From positions 62,001 to 126,000 of the forward strand of contig JAHLLS010000007.1 of the NCBI GenBank assembly GCA_020444045.1: a stretch of 64,000 nucleotides of DNA. The letters run 5' to 3'. A program made the translations under genes and the position numbers. Below, one piece after another: positions 1 through 9,600 of this stretch (the stretch's first letter is position 1; each line of letters starts with the position of its first letter). Below the pieces are notes generated by a model that was not told the origin of the DNA, made no database searches, and saw only the letters and a program-made list of their open reading frames with translations. This stretch comes from Deltaproteobacteria bacterium (lineage in GTDB: Bacteria; Desulfobacterota; Desulfobacteria; Desulfobacterales; UBA5852).

Positions 1-1689
1 GTTGGTGCGCACCAGAATCGCCATATCCCTGAAAGCGACGCCCCTCTTTTCCGGTGTCGACATCCCGACCAGCCGTGCCACCTCATGGGCAACGGCGAAA
101 CCAATGTGCTTGGATGCCGTCTTTTTGGTAACTTTTCCGCGCCCCTTTTCTTTGGCGGGGTTGTCCAGAAACCAAATGGTCAGCGGTGACAATCCATCCG
201 TAATCGACGGGACCGACGAACCGGCGAGAGCAGCCGTCGCCGGCCGAAAAGCGATATCCGGCCATACAAAAGGATACTTGCACTGGCCGAACAACACATT
301 CACGGCGTGCACCATGTCCGGCGTCGAACGCCAGTTTTGTGTCAAGGTATACCGGGTCCCGACGCTTTGGGCGGCTTCCAGATAGGTGACGATATCGGCA
401 CCGCGAAAACTGTAGATGGACTGTTTGGGATCCCCGATCAAAAACATCCGGTGCTCGCCGGTCATAAAAAGCGTTTTGAAGATCGCGTACTGCACCGGAT
501 CCGTGTCCTGGAATTCATCGATCAGAACAGCACGATAACGCGACCGCAGCATGCTGGATAGCTGACCGTTATGATCCTCCCGCAGGGCATTACGGACCAG
601 CACCAAAAGGTCGTCGAAGAACAACACTTGCTTGTCCTGTTTGTAACGCGCCAATTCTTCATCGATGACGTTAAAGAACCGAACCTGCCACGCGATCACC
701 CACTGCTGGATGGCTGTTTCCAGCCGTTGGGCTTCCTCCCGCAGACGGTCGCAGCCCACAAAAAAAGGATGCTGCGGCGCCTGGGTTCCCTTTTTGATCG
801 AGGCATCCAATTTGGTTTGACTCAGATAGGTCAATGCGTCCGGCAGTGGCAGGCCGCTGGTCGATGAAAGGCTCCATCGATCCATCTGGTGGCGCCACAT
901 GTCAATTTTTTCATCACGCTTGCTGCGTAAATCATCCCGGCTGGCCGGACGGTCCGAGCTGCCGTAGATATTGGCTTTCAGGTTCGGTGTTGCCAACATC
1001 GGCAGAACGGTGTCCCAGCATTGACGCCACTGCCGGCGTGTTTCGGCACAGCGTTCGAGAAAAACCGTGTTGGAAACTGACGTCAAAGGAGGGGGATCCG
1101 GCAGAATTTTGAGATCCGGGATAGCATAACTGCTGTAGAGTTGGGCCAGATCATCCGGTTTTTTTATGGTTTTAAAGACCGTGTCGATAAGTTCCGGCGA
1201 AGCGTCGTACCAGGTCCTGCGCCAGAAATCATCGGCCAGCCCCTGTATGATCGACCGGGCATCCGTCACCAATTCGGCATCAAACCCGTTGCCGGTTTCA
1301 AATGCCATTTCGTTGAGGACGCGATGGCAAAAGCCGTGGATGGTAAAAACCGGCATGCGGTCGAAATTGGCCAGGGCGTCCTCGATACGTGCCAGGGCGA
1401 TCTCCCGGGGGCCTCCCTGGTCAAGGAGAGCGCTCAAGACCGCATCACCGGATGATCGCCCCTGAAGGATGTGGCGGGCGTCCTGAAGACGACGGCGCAC
1501 ACGATCACGCAGTTCAGCCGTGGCGGCCGTCGTAAATGTCACGACCAGAATCTGTTCGGGAAGAAAGGCCTCTTCAAGGATGAGCCGCAATACTAGGGTG
1601 GTTATGGTATGGGTTTTCCCGGTACCGGCACCGGCTTCGATGAGACAGGTGCCGTTAATCGGGCTTTGAATGGCGTCGAATGGTTGCAT
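1..1689 (-). CDS. recB: RecB, exodeoxyribonuclease V beta subunit (N-terminal part, runs off left edge)
   Basis: The frame is open from an ATG at 1689 to base 1, giving 563 N-terminal residues of a protein whose family is about 1,100-1,200 long. It is the 3'-5' helicase and nuclease subunit of RecBCD, which processes double-strand DNA ends for recombination. The helicase motifs are visible: Walker A GAGTGKT at residues 20-26, a motif I context ending in THTITTL, motif II as LIDEFQDTDP near residue 390, and GDPKQSIYSFRGAD near 420. The C-terminal nuclease domain lies outside the window. The start is chosen because only about 19 residues precede Walker A, as is usual. It follows yheU on the same strand. 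Its partner recC lies about 5 kb upstream (6673-9936) instead of next to it. Identification is firm; whether recD follows cannot be seen. Confidence 0.95.
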   Translation of the reverse strand, partial: MQPFDAIQSPINGTCLIEAGAGTGKTHTITTLVLRLILEEAFLPEQILVVTFTTAATAELRDRVRRRLQDARHILQGRSSGDAVLSALLDQGGPREIALARIEDALANFDRMPVFTIHGFCHRVLNEMAFETGNGFDAELVTDARSIIQGLADDFWRRTWYDASPELIDTVFKTIKKPDDLAQLYSSYAIPDLKILPDPPPLTSVSNTVFLERCAETRRQWRQCWDTVLPMLATPNLKANIYGSSDRPASRDDLRSKRDEKIDMWRHQMDRWSLSSTSGLPLPDALTYLSQTKLDASIKKGTQAPQHPFFVGCDRLREEAQRLETAIQQWVIAWQVRFFNVIDEELARYKQDKQVLFFDDLLVLVRNALREDHNGQLSSMLRSRYRAVLIDEFQDTDPVQYAIFKTLFMTGEHRMFLIGDPKQSIYSFRGADIVTYLEAAQSVGTRYTLTQNWRSTPDMVHAVNVLFGQCKYPFVWPDIAFRPATAALAGSSVPSITDGLSPLTIWFLDNPAKEKGRGKVTKKTASKHIGFAVAHEVARLVGMSTPEKRGVAFRDMAILVRTN

Positions 1690-1789
1690 CAGGGGAAACG
1701 AGCCTCAGGAAGCCTGAAAAAAATATTTGTGCGACGGCGTCGACCATTCGGTTCTTTCCCGGCGGTCGTGCGGAACAAACTGCCGGTCC

Positions 1790-2041
1790 TCAGAAGGTCG
1801 AATCTGCCGGTAGTTTATGGCGCGGCATGACGGTGCAGCTTTGATCGGCTGGATCAAAAACGATAACGGCCGATCCTTCATTCAACTGGCGGCGAACCTG
1901 GTCGACTTTTTCGCGAAGCGAAGGCGGTGCCATATGCCCATAGTCCGTGCCTTCCCGGTTGACATAAGCTTCCAGCAAACCCGTCAGCGCTTCCGGGCTC
2001 AATTGTTCGAAGGGAACAACAACGAATCGATGCCGGTTCAT
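1790..2041 (-). CDS. yheU: YheU family protein (UPF0270)
   Basis: This gene encodes an 83-residue protein matching the small YheU/UPF0270 family. The recognisable order is VPFEQLSPEALTGLLEAYV, then REGTDYG, then a KVDQVRRQL helix, a strand ending in AVIVFDP, and a C-terminal VMPR. The length is close to the usual 70-80 residues. No biochemical function is established for the family that I know of. It lies between paaK and recB on the same strand, 63 bases after paaK and 100 bases before recB, so co-transcription is likely. The Shine-Dalgarno match in front of the ATG is poor. Confidence 0.85.
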   Translation of the reverse strand: MNRHRFVVVPFEQLSPEALTGLLEAYVNREGTDYGHMAPPSLREKVDQVRRQLNEGSAVIVFDPADQSCTVMPRHKLPADSTF

Positions 2042-2104
2042 TCTCTATACACGCTTAACCGCAACCCTAAACAGCCCTTTTGGCAGCGCCTTTTCAGCGG
2101 ACCG

Positions 2105-3415
2105 TCAGATGATGGAATCCTGAATCCGAGTGTCGAATACGCGCTGGCTCTTGCGTTCCGAGCGTGGCAGGCTGCCGTAGGGCACAAGCTCCACCTCGGG
2201 CGTCACCATCAGTTCGCGCTTGATTTTCTTGGATAGAACCGCTGCCAGTGGTTGACAATCCTCTATATTTTCCTGCTCGCTGATTTCGGTGACAATGCGC
2301 ATGTTGCCGCGCTCCGCGGCATCACGCGTGAGATGAATCTGGTATTCCGATCCGAGGCCGGGTATGCTGGAAATGATCGTGTCGATATGGGACGGATAGA
2401 TATTGACCGCACGAAAGATAAACATGTCGTCGGTGCGTCCCATGATGCGTGAATGCCGCGGCATGATGCTGCCGCAGCTGCATTCACCCGGCAGGATGCG
2501 GGTGATGTCGTGGGTGCGGTAACGGATCAGGGGGACGGCTTCTTTGGCTAACGTGGTCACCACCATCTCGCCCCACTCCCCTGCTTCGACCGGCTCAAGC
2601 GTTTCCGGATTGAGAATTTCGAGCAGGTAATAATCCGCCCAATAGTGAATGCAGTCGTGGTCCGGGCATTCGATGCCGGTACCGGGGCCATAGAGCTCCG
2701 TCAGTCCGGTAATGTCAAAGAGTTCAGCCCCTCCCAGCAGGCTGCTGATTTTCTGGCGCATGGATTGGGACGAACGTTCGGATCCGTAGATGACCTTGCG
2801 AACATTGACCAGATCGGTCAAGCCGCGTCGATTGATTTCTTCGGCCAGCAGAAGGCCCATGGAAGCGGTGCAGCAAAGCACGGTGGACTGCAGGTCCAGC
2901 ATGAACTGGCACTGCAGATCGACATTCCCCGGACCGGCCGGGAGGGCCATGGCGCCCACTTTTTCACAGGCGGCCTGGAAGCCGACCCCGGCCGTCCAGA
3001 CACCGTAGCCGACCGCGATCTGGACCCGATCCTTTTCAGTCACACCGGCCATACGGTAACACCTGGCAAAGAAGTGCGCCCAGTCGTCGACATCTTTTTG
3101 CGTATAACAGAGGTTTTTACGTTTCCCGGTTGTTCCGCTGCTGGAGTGAATGCGGACGATTTTCTCGAACGGGACGCACCGCAGAGGGAAAGGATAGCCC
3201 GAACGTAAATCATCGGCCGTGGTAAACGGCAAGCGGCGCAGATCGTCCAAGCTGCTGATATCGTCGGGGGTCACGCCGGCAAGATCGAATTTATTGCGAT
3301 AATCCGGGGAACCGTTATAAGCATGGGCCACCGTCCATTGCAGGCCTTTGAGTTGATGCGCCTGGAGTTCCTCCCGGGTCCGGAACCTCGGCATGAAATT
3401 TTCGTTCGGGCTCAT
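2105..3415 (-). CDS. paaK: Phenylacetate-CoA ligase family (PaaK)
   Basis: A 436-residue ANL-superfamily adenylating enzyme that joins an aryl carboxylate, typically phenylacetate, to coenzyme A at the cost of ATP in the cytoplasm. The P-loop SSSGTTGKRKN lies near residue 90. The acyl-binding and hinge regions include TELYGPGTG and the PaaK C-terminal signature GRTDDMFIFRAVNIYPSHID, and a KSQRV motif closes the lid domain. Length agrees with PaaK. An upstream ATG exists at 3490, but the one at 3415 has AGGAG seven bases before it and gives the normal N-terminus. A single copy next to yheU and recB says little about the substrate. The aldehyde oxidoreductase and alcohol dehydrogenases 7-12 kb away could feed it aromatic acids, but that is inference. 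Acetate- or indoleacetate-type relatives are alternatives. Confidence 0.9.
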   Translation of the reverse strand: MSPNENFMPRFRTREELQAHQLKGLQWTVAHAYNGSPDYRNKFDLAGVTPDDISSLDDLRRLPFTTADDLRSGYPFPLRCVPFEKIVRIHSSSGTTGKRKNLCYTQKDVDDWAHFFARCYRMAGVTEKDRVQIAVGYGVWTAGVGFQAACEKVGAMALPAGPGNVDLQCQFMLDLQSTVLCCTASMGLLLAEEINRRGLTDLVNVRKVIYGSERSSQSMRQKISSLLGGAELFDITGLTELYGPGTGIECPDHDCIHYWADYYLLEILNPETLEPVEAGEWGEMVVTTLAKEAVPLIRYRTHDITRILPGECSCGSIMPRHSRIMGRTDDMFIFRAVNIYPSHIDTIISSIPGLGSEYQIHLTRDAAERGNMRIVTEISEQENIEDCQPLAAVLSKKIKRELMVTPEVELVPYGSLPRSERKSQRVFDTRIQDSII

Positions 3416-3763
3416 TTGCGATCTCCTCTGCGATTTGCGATAGCACCAGCGTCGTGGGGTTTTGCCGGACGGCAGATACCGTGTCTCCACTCAAGCGAAT
3501 CGGCTACCCTACCAATCCTTCCCAGTGGTGTCAATTTATGTTCAGCCGGGTTCGGATGGCTTGCGTTGCCGCGCCATCGAGGATGAGATCTTGATCACGA
3601 AACACTTTTGGCATAAGGTGGCCACCCGGTCGGACCATCCGGCTGATTTCTCATTCGCATGGCGCATTTTCACTGGCCATGTCGTCCCCCGATACCGGGA
3701 TTGAATCAGGAAGCTCAAGACGGGCGACCGTCTTTCTGCGACCCTATCCGTCATGGAGGCAAC
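3416..3763. other. Divergent intergenic region between paaK and a plus-strand gene
   Basis: These 348 bases separate divergently read genes and so should carry promoters for both. A strong GGAGG lies at the right end and serves the gene starting at 3764. I see no long inverted repeat, and the short reading frames here have no recognisable protein character. One weak sigma-70-like pair (TTGATC near 3591, TAAGGT 17 bases later) reads rightward, but I would not rely on it. Confidence 0.4.
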
Positions 3764-4198
3764 ATGTCGAAAGAACATCAGGAAGGCTATGCAGGCAAAC
3801 ATCCGGAATCCGCCCATCTGGAAGAAAAAGTGGCGTCGGCGTTAAGAAAAGCGGTGGAAAACGGGCGAATCACCTGTGCCACGGCCCATGGCGTTGCCAA
3901 GGATCTTGGGCTGTCGCCCGCCGATATCGGAATGGCGCTTGATTTAATGGAGGTTCGCTTGCTGCGCTGCCAGTTGGGTTTGTTTGGCTATACGCCTGAA
4001 AAGCGGATCGTCACCAAACCGAATCAATGGGACGCCCAGCTGGAAAAAGACATCCGTGAGGCGCTGAAGGAAGGCCGTCTGCCATGCGCGGACGCCTGGG
4101 CCATCGCACGCCGCCGGAAAGTGCCGCGCCTGACCGTGGCCAATGTGTGCGAGGCCTTGGAAATAAAAATACGTCCGTGTCAACTCGGCGCGTTTTAA
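3764..4198 (+). CDS. Uncharacterised protein of two tandem CQLG modules, helix-turn-helix-like
   Basis: This 144-residue protein is one module of about 50 residues written twice. Copy 1 (roughly 20-80) runs from a helix with ALRKAVENGRITCATA to RLLRCQLGLFGY. Copy 2 (roughly 92-144) runs from IREALKEGRLPCADA to KIRPCQLGAF. Both share a conserved Cys after the GR turn, an Ala-rich helix, an ALE-type helix, and end in an identical CQLG-x-F. Predicted content is helical, like a pair of winged or helix-turn-helix units. Four conserved Cys residues could bind metal or form a redox switch. The start has GGAGG eight bases upstream; a longer upstream reading exists without a ribosome site. I do not recognise a characterised family. 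It stands alone on the plus strand, divergent from paaK. Confidence 0.7.
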   Translation: MSKEHQEGYAGKHPESAHLEEKVASALRKAVENGRITCATAHGVAKDLGLSPADIGMALDLMEVRLLRCQLGLFGYTPEKRIVTKPNQWDAQLEKDIREALKEGRLPCADAWAIARRRKVPRLTVANVCEALEIKIRPCQLGAF

Positions 4199-4358
4199 AT
4201 GTAACGCGGGGTCATTCGGGAAGCGTGAAATGCGTTCCGGCCGAGGAAGGCCTTTGCGTGTTGGCCCGCTGGCCGCAGCGTGTGACCGCCGGATAATCTG
4301 TTTATCTGGAGATTGTTACCGTATCGCGGGGTGTTGTTCAGGCGGAACCCATTCTCCA

Positions 4359-4697
4359 TCACCCCAGCGTGTTGGAAACCTTGAAGGGCGTGCAGCGCAC
4401 CGCAAGTGTTCCTTTTTTCACCCATAGGCGCACCATGGTCAGCGATTCATTTTCCAGGTTGACGATGCTGGGCAGACTTTCCGCAAGGGCGATGTCGTCC
4501 TTGTTGAATTCATAGTAAAAGGTATTCTGACTGTATGGGTCCGCCACAAGGATGATTTTGTCTGGGTTGTCGGGATGCTGGAACGGTGAACCGGAGTAGG
4601 CAATATGCGTCTCGGCCAGTCGAACATGATCCGCCGGTTTACGATAGGCCTGAATTTCAAATTTACCGGCTTTTTGCAGGAAGGTTGTCAGGGTCAT
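4359..4697 (-). CDS. Small conserved protein of unknown function
   Basis: A 112-residue soluble protein. It starts MTLTTFLQKAGKFEIQAYRK and has a central segment with HPDNPDKIILVADPYS followed by NTFYYEFNKDDI and a C-terminal basic strand ending RCTPFKV. From memory, short proteins of this look in sulfate-reducing relatives are sometimes labelled inorganic pyrophosphatase Ppa. However, I do not see the Asp-rich catalytic signature of family I pyrophosphatases, so I would not transfer that function. It is read on the same strand as the PilZ gene, 71 bases downstream of it, and is convergent with the tandem-module gene. Confidence 0.65.
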   Translation of the reverse strand: MTLTTFLQKAGKFEIQAYRKPADHVRLAETHIAYSGSPFQHPDNPDKIILVADPYSQNTFYYEFNKDDIALAESLPSIVNLENESLTMVRLWVKKGTLAVRCTPFKVSNTLG

Positions 4698-4768
4698 TGC
4701 AGCACCTCCGCATGATGGTCTGCCACAGAAATTGATGGTCGGGTATCGCCTTTGCGCACCTTTTTCGT

Positions 4769-5134
4769 CTATTCCTCCGCATGTATTCGATCGATATAAG
4801 CCGCTATTCCCTCACGGGTTCTTGCATCCATGTCAAGGAACTGAAATCCGGCGCCTCGCAAATTGGCGTGCCGGTCGCGGTAATTGTCGACCACGCGTGA
4901 CCGGGTGGACAGCTTGCTTGGGGTGCCCGGGATGTCCAAACGGATATGAACGGTCTGTCCCGCCTGGAAGGGCAGTTTCTTTTCGATAAAAAAGCCATCC
5001 CGGCTGAGGTTCGTCACCCGATGGAAATAGACATCGGCGCCGCAGCATTCTTCAGCCCATAATTCCACGCCGATGCGGGGGGTTGTCCGCTTTTCGGTCG
5101 TCGGTCCGCCATCAGATCGATCGACTTGGGTCAT
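4769..5134 (-). CDS. PilZ domain protein, probable cyclic-di-GMP receptor
   Basis: A 121-residue single-domain PilZ protein. The two cyclic-di-GMP contact motifs are present: RTTPR (the RxxxR motif) around residues 16-20 and NLSRDG (the [DN]xSxxG motif) around residues 43-48. The beta-barrel strands that follow include HIRLDIPG and RSRVVDNY. With no output domain attached, such proteins usually signal through a partner, often in motility, adhesion or polysaccharide secretion. The partner here is unknown; nothing in the neighbourhood is a clear flagellar or pilus gene. The ATG at 5134 gives a normal N-terminus. Identification rests on the two motifs and the size. Confidence 0.85.
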   Translation of the reverse strand: MTQVDRSDGGPTTEKRTTPRIGVELWAEECCGADVYFHRVTNLSRDGFFIEKKLPFQAGQTVHIRLDIPGTPSKLSTRSRVVDNYRDRHANLRGAGFQFLDMDARTREGIAAYIDRIHAEE

Positions 5135-5295
5135 GGCTGGCTCCTATCCATCGTTGTGTAAACCATCGGTAGAACCGACGCGAGTCTGATGCGTTACGCC
5201 CGGTCGTTTCTTGTCCTGACATATCTTTAACGGGTCCGCCCGCTGTCCGTCAAGTCCACTATAGGGGTATTTCGGACAATAAAAAAGACCGAGAT

Positions 5296-5309
5296 AAGGC
5301 GTTCGCCTT
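5296..5309 (-). terminator. Possible intrinsic terminator after the VUT transporter gene
   Basis: On the minus strand a short stem AAGGC/GCCTT with a four-base loop lies 38 bases beyond the stop of the transporter gene. It is followed, after about nine bases, by a run of six T (plus-strand A at 5281-5286). The gap between stem and T run is longer than in a classic terminator, so this is only a candidate. Confidence 0.3.
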
Positions 5310-5347
5310 CCTGATAGGACACACCGAACGACGCGTGTCCGGCACGA

Positions 5348-5866
5348 TCACACGGGGGCATTTTCGATTTTGGGCGGTGTTCGCCAGAGCGCGGCCAGAG
5401 CGCCGGTGGTGAATTTCGTGACGATCTCGCCAAAAATGATGGCCACCAGCATGGCCGGTTCGAAAACGCCCATAAAGGCAATGAGGTTGAAGAGAAGGCT
5501 GTCCAGAGGGATGCTGACCAGATTTGAACCGGTGACACGCTGCAACCAGCTGCGATGGAGCAATTGGTGGTAAATTTCGGTGTCGGCCACTTCACTCAGC
5601 ACGATGGCGATAAACGACGCCAGGATAATCCGCCAGGGGACTTCCAAAAGAAGGGACTCAAGCACCATCCCCACCGCCGCAAGCATGATCATGGCATAGA
5701 CCGCCTTGCGCCCGTAGCGATGCACCCGGTCGCGCTGGGTGAACGTTATGCCGAAAATCAACGTCCCAACGGATACCATACCAAAAATCGGCAGTGGGAT
5801 GAACCACGTCGCCGTGTAGTTGGCGGCTAATACCGCTATAATATAAATAATCATGGATGGAACCAT
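5348..5866 (-). CDS. VUT/YhhQ-type integral membrane transporter (queuosine-precursor family)
   Basis: A 172-residue membrane protein with about five or six hydrophobic helices, beginning MIIYIIAVLAANY. It fits the vitamin-uptake-transporter/YhhQ family, whose best known member imports 7-cyano-7-deazaguanine or related queuosine precursors. Family-like features are the early TATWFIPLP turn, the GTLIFGITFTQRDRVHRYGR segment, and the polar loop LSEVADTEIYHQLLHR inside the membrane region. The upstream reading to 6025 overlaps recX and is Arg/His-rich. The ATG at 5866 has GGGGAGG about 12 bases upstream, and a second ATG at 5854 is also possible. The substrate is assigned by family only. No queuosine riboswitch was recognised in front of it. 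Confidence 0.75.
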   Translation of the reverse strand: MVPSMIIYIIAVLAANYTATWFIPLPIFGMVSVGTLIFGITFTQRDRVHRYGRKAVYAMIMLAAVGMVLESLLLEVPWRIILASFIAIVLSEVADTEIYHQLLHRSWLQRVTGSNLVSIPLDSLLFNLIAFMGVFEPAMLVAIIFGEIVTKFTTGALAALWRTPPKIENAPV

Positions 5867-5976
5867 GGCGAATAAACACCTCCCCTTACGCAAATCCGGC
5901 CGTGTCCATAGGGTGATCATGCGTTCGCACGGACCATGCCGGTGTCGTGGACTCTTAATGGCATGCCGTGCAAAAG

Positions 5977-6639
5977 TCAATCCTCCTGTGATTGGCGGGC
6001 AAGCGTGCGGGCGGTTTCCCGGCACACGGCGTACGTAAACCCTTTACGCTGAAGAAAGGCGGCGATGCGCTGCTCTTTTTGCACGCCGTCGTACCGACGC
6101 CATTGACGTGCTTTCTTCCGGGCGCAGTCAAGCGCTAAAGCGGCTTCGTCCATGGTCGCCACGGCCGACAGAATCGTTTCGCGTGCGATGCCTTTTTGCT
6201 TCAATTCCTGCATAATGACCATGCGGCTGCGCGGTGCGGTGCGGGAACGATAGTCGATCCATTGCCGGGCAAACAACCGATCGTCCACATAGCCTTCTTG
6301 TTCGAGCCGCTCGATGGCCTGGTGGGACGCTTCGACAGGCCACCCTTTGACGGCAAGGTGCTGCCGGATCTCGCTGGTGCTCCGGTTGCGTGGCCCCAAA
6401 AACCGGACCGCCTGCAGATAGGCCCCATGATGATCATAGCGGCATTGCAGCTCGGCCAGGGTTTCTTCGGAAATGGGATGACGAATCGCCAACCGCTCGC
6501 TATCGCGCGGAAGGGCATAGGCGGCCCGGCGGTTGTCAACGAAAACGACCGCCCGTTTCATGAGCGGTGTTGTTTCCATTGTGATGGCGGTGATCGTGCC
6601 GCCCCGGCCATCACAGGGCTGTTGTGTTTTTGCGTTCAT
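5977..6639 (-). CDS. recX: RecX regulatory protein
   Basis: A 220-residue RecX/OraA-type protein, which in characterised bacteria binds RecA filaments and dampens recombinase activity. The three-helix repeats are visible: the LGPRNRSTSEIRQHL segment, then AIERLEQEGYVDDRLFARQWI, then RSRMVIMQELKQKGIARETI, and a C-terminal FLQRKGFTYAVCRE. The N-terminal 30-odd residues are atypical, and the true start could be one of the internal ATGs. It begins 34 bases after the recC stop on the same strand, so it is probably co-transcribed with recC rather than next to recA, its common neighbour elsewhere. Confidence 0.88.
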   Translation of the reverse strand: MNAKTQQPCDGRGGTITAITMETTPLMKRAVVFVDNRRAAYALPRDSERLAIRHPISEETLAELQCRYDHHGAYLQAVRFLGPRNRSTSEIRQHLAVKGWPVEASHQAIERLEQEGYVDDRLFARQWIDYRSRTAPRSRMVIMQELKQKGIARETILSAVATMDEAALALDCARKKARQWRRYDGVQKEQRIAAFLQRKGFTYAVCRETARTLARQSQED

Positions 6640-6672
6640 GCGGAATCACCACCGGCCGATCGTCAACACCTT

Positions 6673-9600
6673 TTAAATCCTTTCGACATATTGCATCATC
6701 GGGCCATAGACGGTTTCGGTGATGTCGACAAAGGTCTGGTCCAATGGGTCGGCATCACCGTAACAGTATTGGACATAGGGGTCCTCTGCTTCGCCAGGCC
6801 GCTGAAACGACTGATCCCAAAGGGATCGGACATGGTCCAGAGCCTTGTCGGCCGGATCGGCTTTTTCAAAACGCCGCACCGCATAGGCCCAGGATGATCG
6901 GGGGAAAAGCGGCAGCGGTTCATGTCCGGCACGGTAGTAGACGGACAGCAACTGCGCCAGATGCGCATCGGGGTTGTCGACCCGCCGGAAGCGCCGTTGC
7001 TCGTCCCGGTTGATAACCGTGGTGACATTTTTTTCGGTTTCGTCATGTATCCGGCACCAGACAAGGTGACGCAGCCAGGCCCCCACGAGATCCATCCCCT
7101 TGGCGTTGCTGAAGCGATAGCACAGTTGCCCCGAAGGAAAAATGTTTTCCAGAACACCGGTAATCGTATACGGCGAAATTGGAATTTCGACCGGCACGGT
7201 GACGGATAAGGCGTCGCCATGAAGGGCCTTGACCGTGTCGGCCAGCTCTTTGACTTCGTCGCAGAGGGCATTGAATCTCAGTCGCCCCGGATCGCCATGG
7301 GGCAACTGACCGGCGGCCTTCACCTTATCGAACGTTTCCGGCGTCAATGGACCGACCAGTAATTCCTGCAGAAGAGTTTGGCCCACGGCAAAGTGATCCA
7401 GAGGATCCAGCGTAAAGTGTTCCCGGTCGTCTTCCGGCGATTGGTAGTCGTGCAGTTGCACCTGCAGGCGCTGTTCCAGTAGAAAACGGCAAGGATGCAC
7501 CACGGCCTGCGTCAGGGTTTTGAGAGGGACGGATTGAAAACTGGCATCCCATTCGGCTAAGCGCGTGGATAGAAAGCGTTCGGTCTCCGTGGGGTCCTGA
7601 CGTGAGGCCACCAGGCTGACAGCGGCATCGTGGGCCTGGCGACTGAAACTGAACAACCTGCGATTCTCGGGACTGAAGTATGCCGGTGAAAAGGCCTGCA
7701 AGCGGTGGCGGGTAACAAGGTCGTCTTCCGTAACAGGGTACCCGTCCTCAAGATAATCAATCAATTCGCTCACCAGCACCGACGGGGGAAGCACGGTGTT
7801 GTCCTGCCGGTCGTGACCGCAATAGCTGAGATAAAAATAGCGCCGTGCCGAGATCAGGGCTTCCAGAAACAGGTATTTGTCATCGTTGCGGCGGGATCGA
7901 TCACCGATGCGCGGACCGGCCGCCATGAGATCGAACCCCAAGGGTCGATCCTCGCGGGGAAAGGTGTCCTGGTTAAGGCCTACCAGGCAAATAACCTTCG
8001 CTGGAATACTGCGCATGGGCAGGAGGGCACCAAAGGTGATGCCACCGGAAATGAACCCGCCCCCTGATATTTCCTCTTTCAGATGGCGTTTAAGGACAGC
8101 AGCGACCACCTCGATCCCCACTGTTTCGCTTACACCGGCTGGCCTCAGATGGTCCTCCATGTCGGCAATCAGACGGCGCAATAGCAGAAGATCACGGTCA
8201 TCCGGGGTTAGCGGTTTGAAAAAGTCATCGATAAGCTGCATCAGGTGGGACGGCCATTCCGACAGGACCCGTGATGAACTCAATCGGGTTTGCCACTGTG
8301 TCAAAGTGACAATGAATTGCTCCAGATGCCCCAAGACCTCCGCATCCGACCCTTCCGCGCCACCGGCGGGTAAAATCCCCTTGAACAATGCGCCGTCATC
8401 GGATGACAGGGCATACCCCATGAGCAGTCGATCCAAACCAGCCTGCCAGGTGTTGGCCTCGGTGGGCGGCAGGCCCAGACGGGATTTGGCGGCGGCATCA
8501 GCGCCCCAGCAGATGCGTGTGTCGGAAATCCACTGGCGGATCAGGTGCATGTCTTCATCAGCCAAATCAAATCGTGATCGTACCGTGGACACGTCGAGCA
8601 GGTTCAGAACTTCGCTGACCGGCAACCGTGACCGGTTGAGGGTCAACAAATAGAAAAACGCCTCCACCACAGGGTTGCAGGCCATCGGGCCCCGGTCGGC
8701 AATGCTGAAGGGCATGCGCAGGGCGCCATCTTCGGGAGCGCCGAATACCGCCTGAATATAGGGGGCGTAGCTCTCGATGTCCGGAGTCAACACCATGATA
8801 TCCCGTGGTTCCAAATTCCCATCGGTATTCAGCAGATCCAGCAGCTGGTCATAAAGCACTTCAATTTCACGCATGGGACCGTGGCAGGCATGGATTTGGA
8901 GAGACCGATCAGAGGGGTCTGCCTCGAAATGACGTTCATCTTCAGACGGATGGTTTTTAAGAACCAAAATATCATTCTGAATAGCAGCCAGCAGCGTGTT
9001 GGCCGGGTTCAGCTGGAAATCCTCCATGGTCTGCATATCAAATTCGCCGATCAACCGGTGAAACGTGCGTCCCTGACTCCCCATGGAGGCCAGCAAGCGG
9101 TTGCCCTCTTCCCGATGGAGATTCTCGTCAGCAATGATCGCCGTATTTTCAGACCCGGGCCACCGCAGTCTGTTTTCCTCTCTTTGACTGACGATGTCGG
9201 CCCAGAATTCACGACAAGGATTGAGTTGGTAAAGATCGACGATCATGACCGTCGATAGGGCGACCATGGCTTGCAGGTAAAACGGCGGCAGGTAGGATAT
9301 GCCGAATATCGACACCCGCTGCGGCAATTTTTCCAACGGCACCGATCCCCGGCCCAAGATATCCAATAACCGGTGCCAGAGCCCCGTGCGATGGGGTTTC
9401 CCGCCCATGCGTCGCATGAGGTCGCGCCATAGGGCGGCCTGCCAGGCGTAATGCGGTGTGTCACCACCCGCCTGCCCCGCATCCCATGCGGAAATCATGT
9501 CGGGTCGAAACACCAGGTATTGGTCAAACAACTGACTGATCTCTTCGGCAAGCTGGATTCTTTTGAGTCCGCTGTCATCGTCACGAAGATAGGCGCGCAG

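Noticed and set aside
3542..3817. Possible 91-residue gene in the paaK divergent region
   Set aside because: It overlaps the start of the supported plus-strand gene, has irregular composition and no ribosome site.
5867..5976. Queuosine-precursor (preQ1) riboswitch before the VUT transporter
   Set aside because: Some inverted segments exist, but none of the conserved preQ1 aptamer sequences was recognised.
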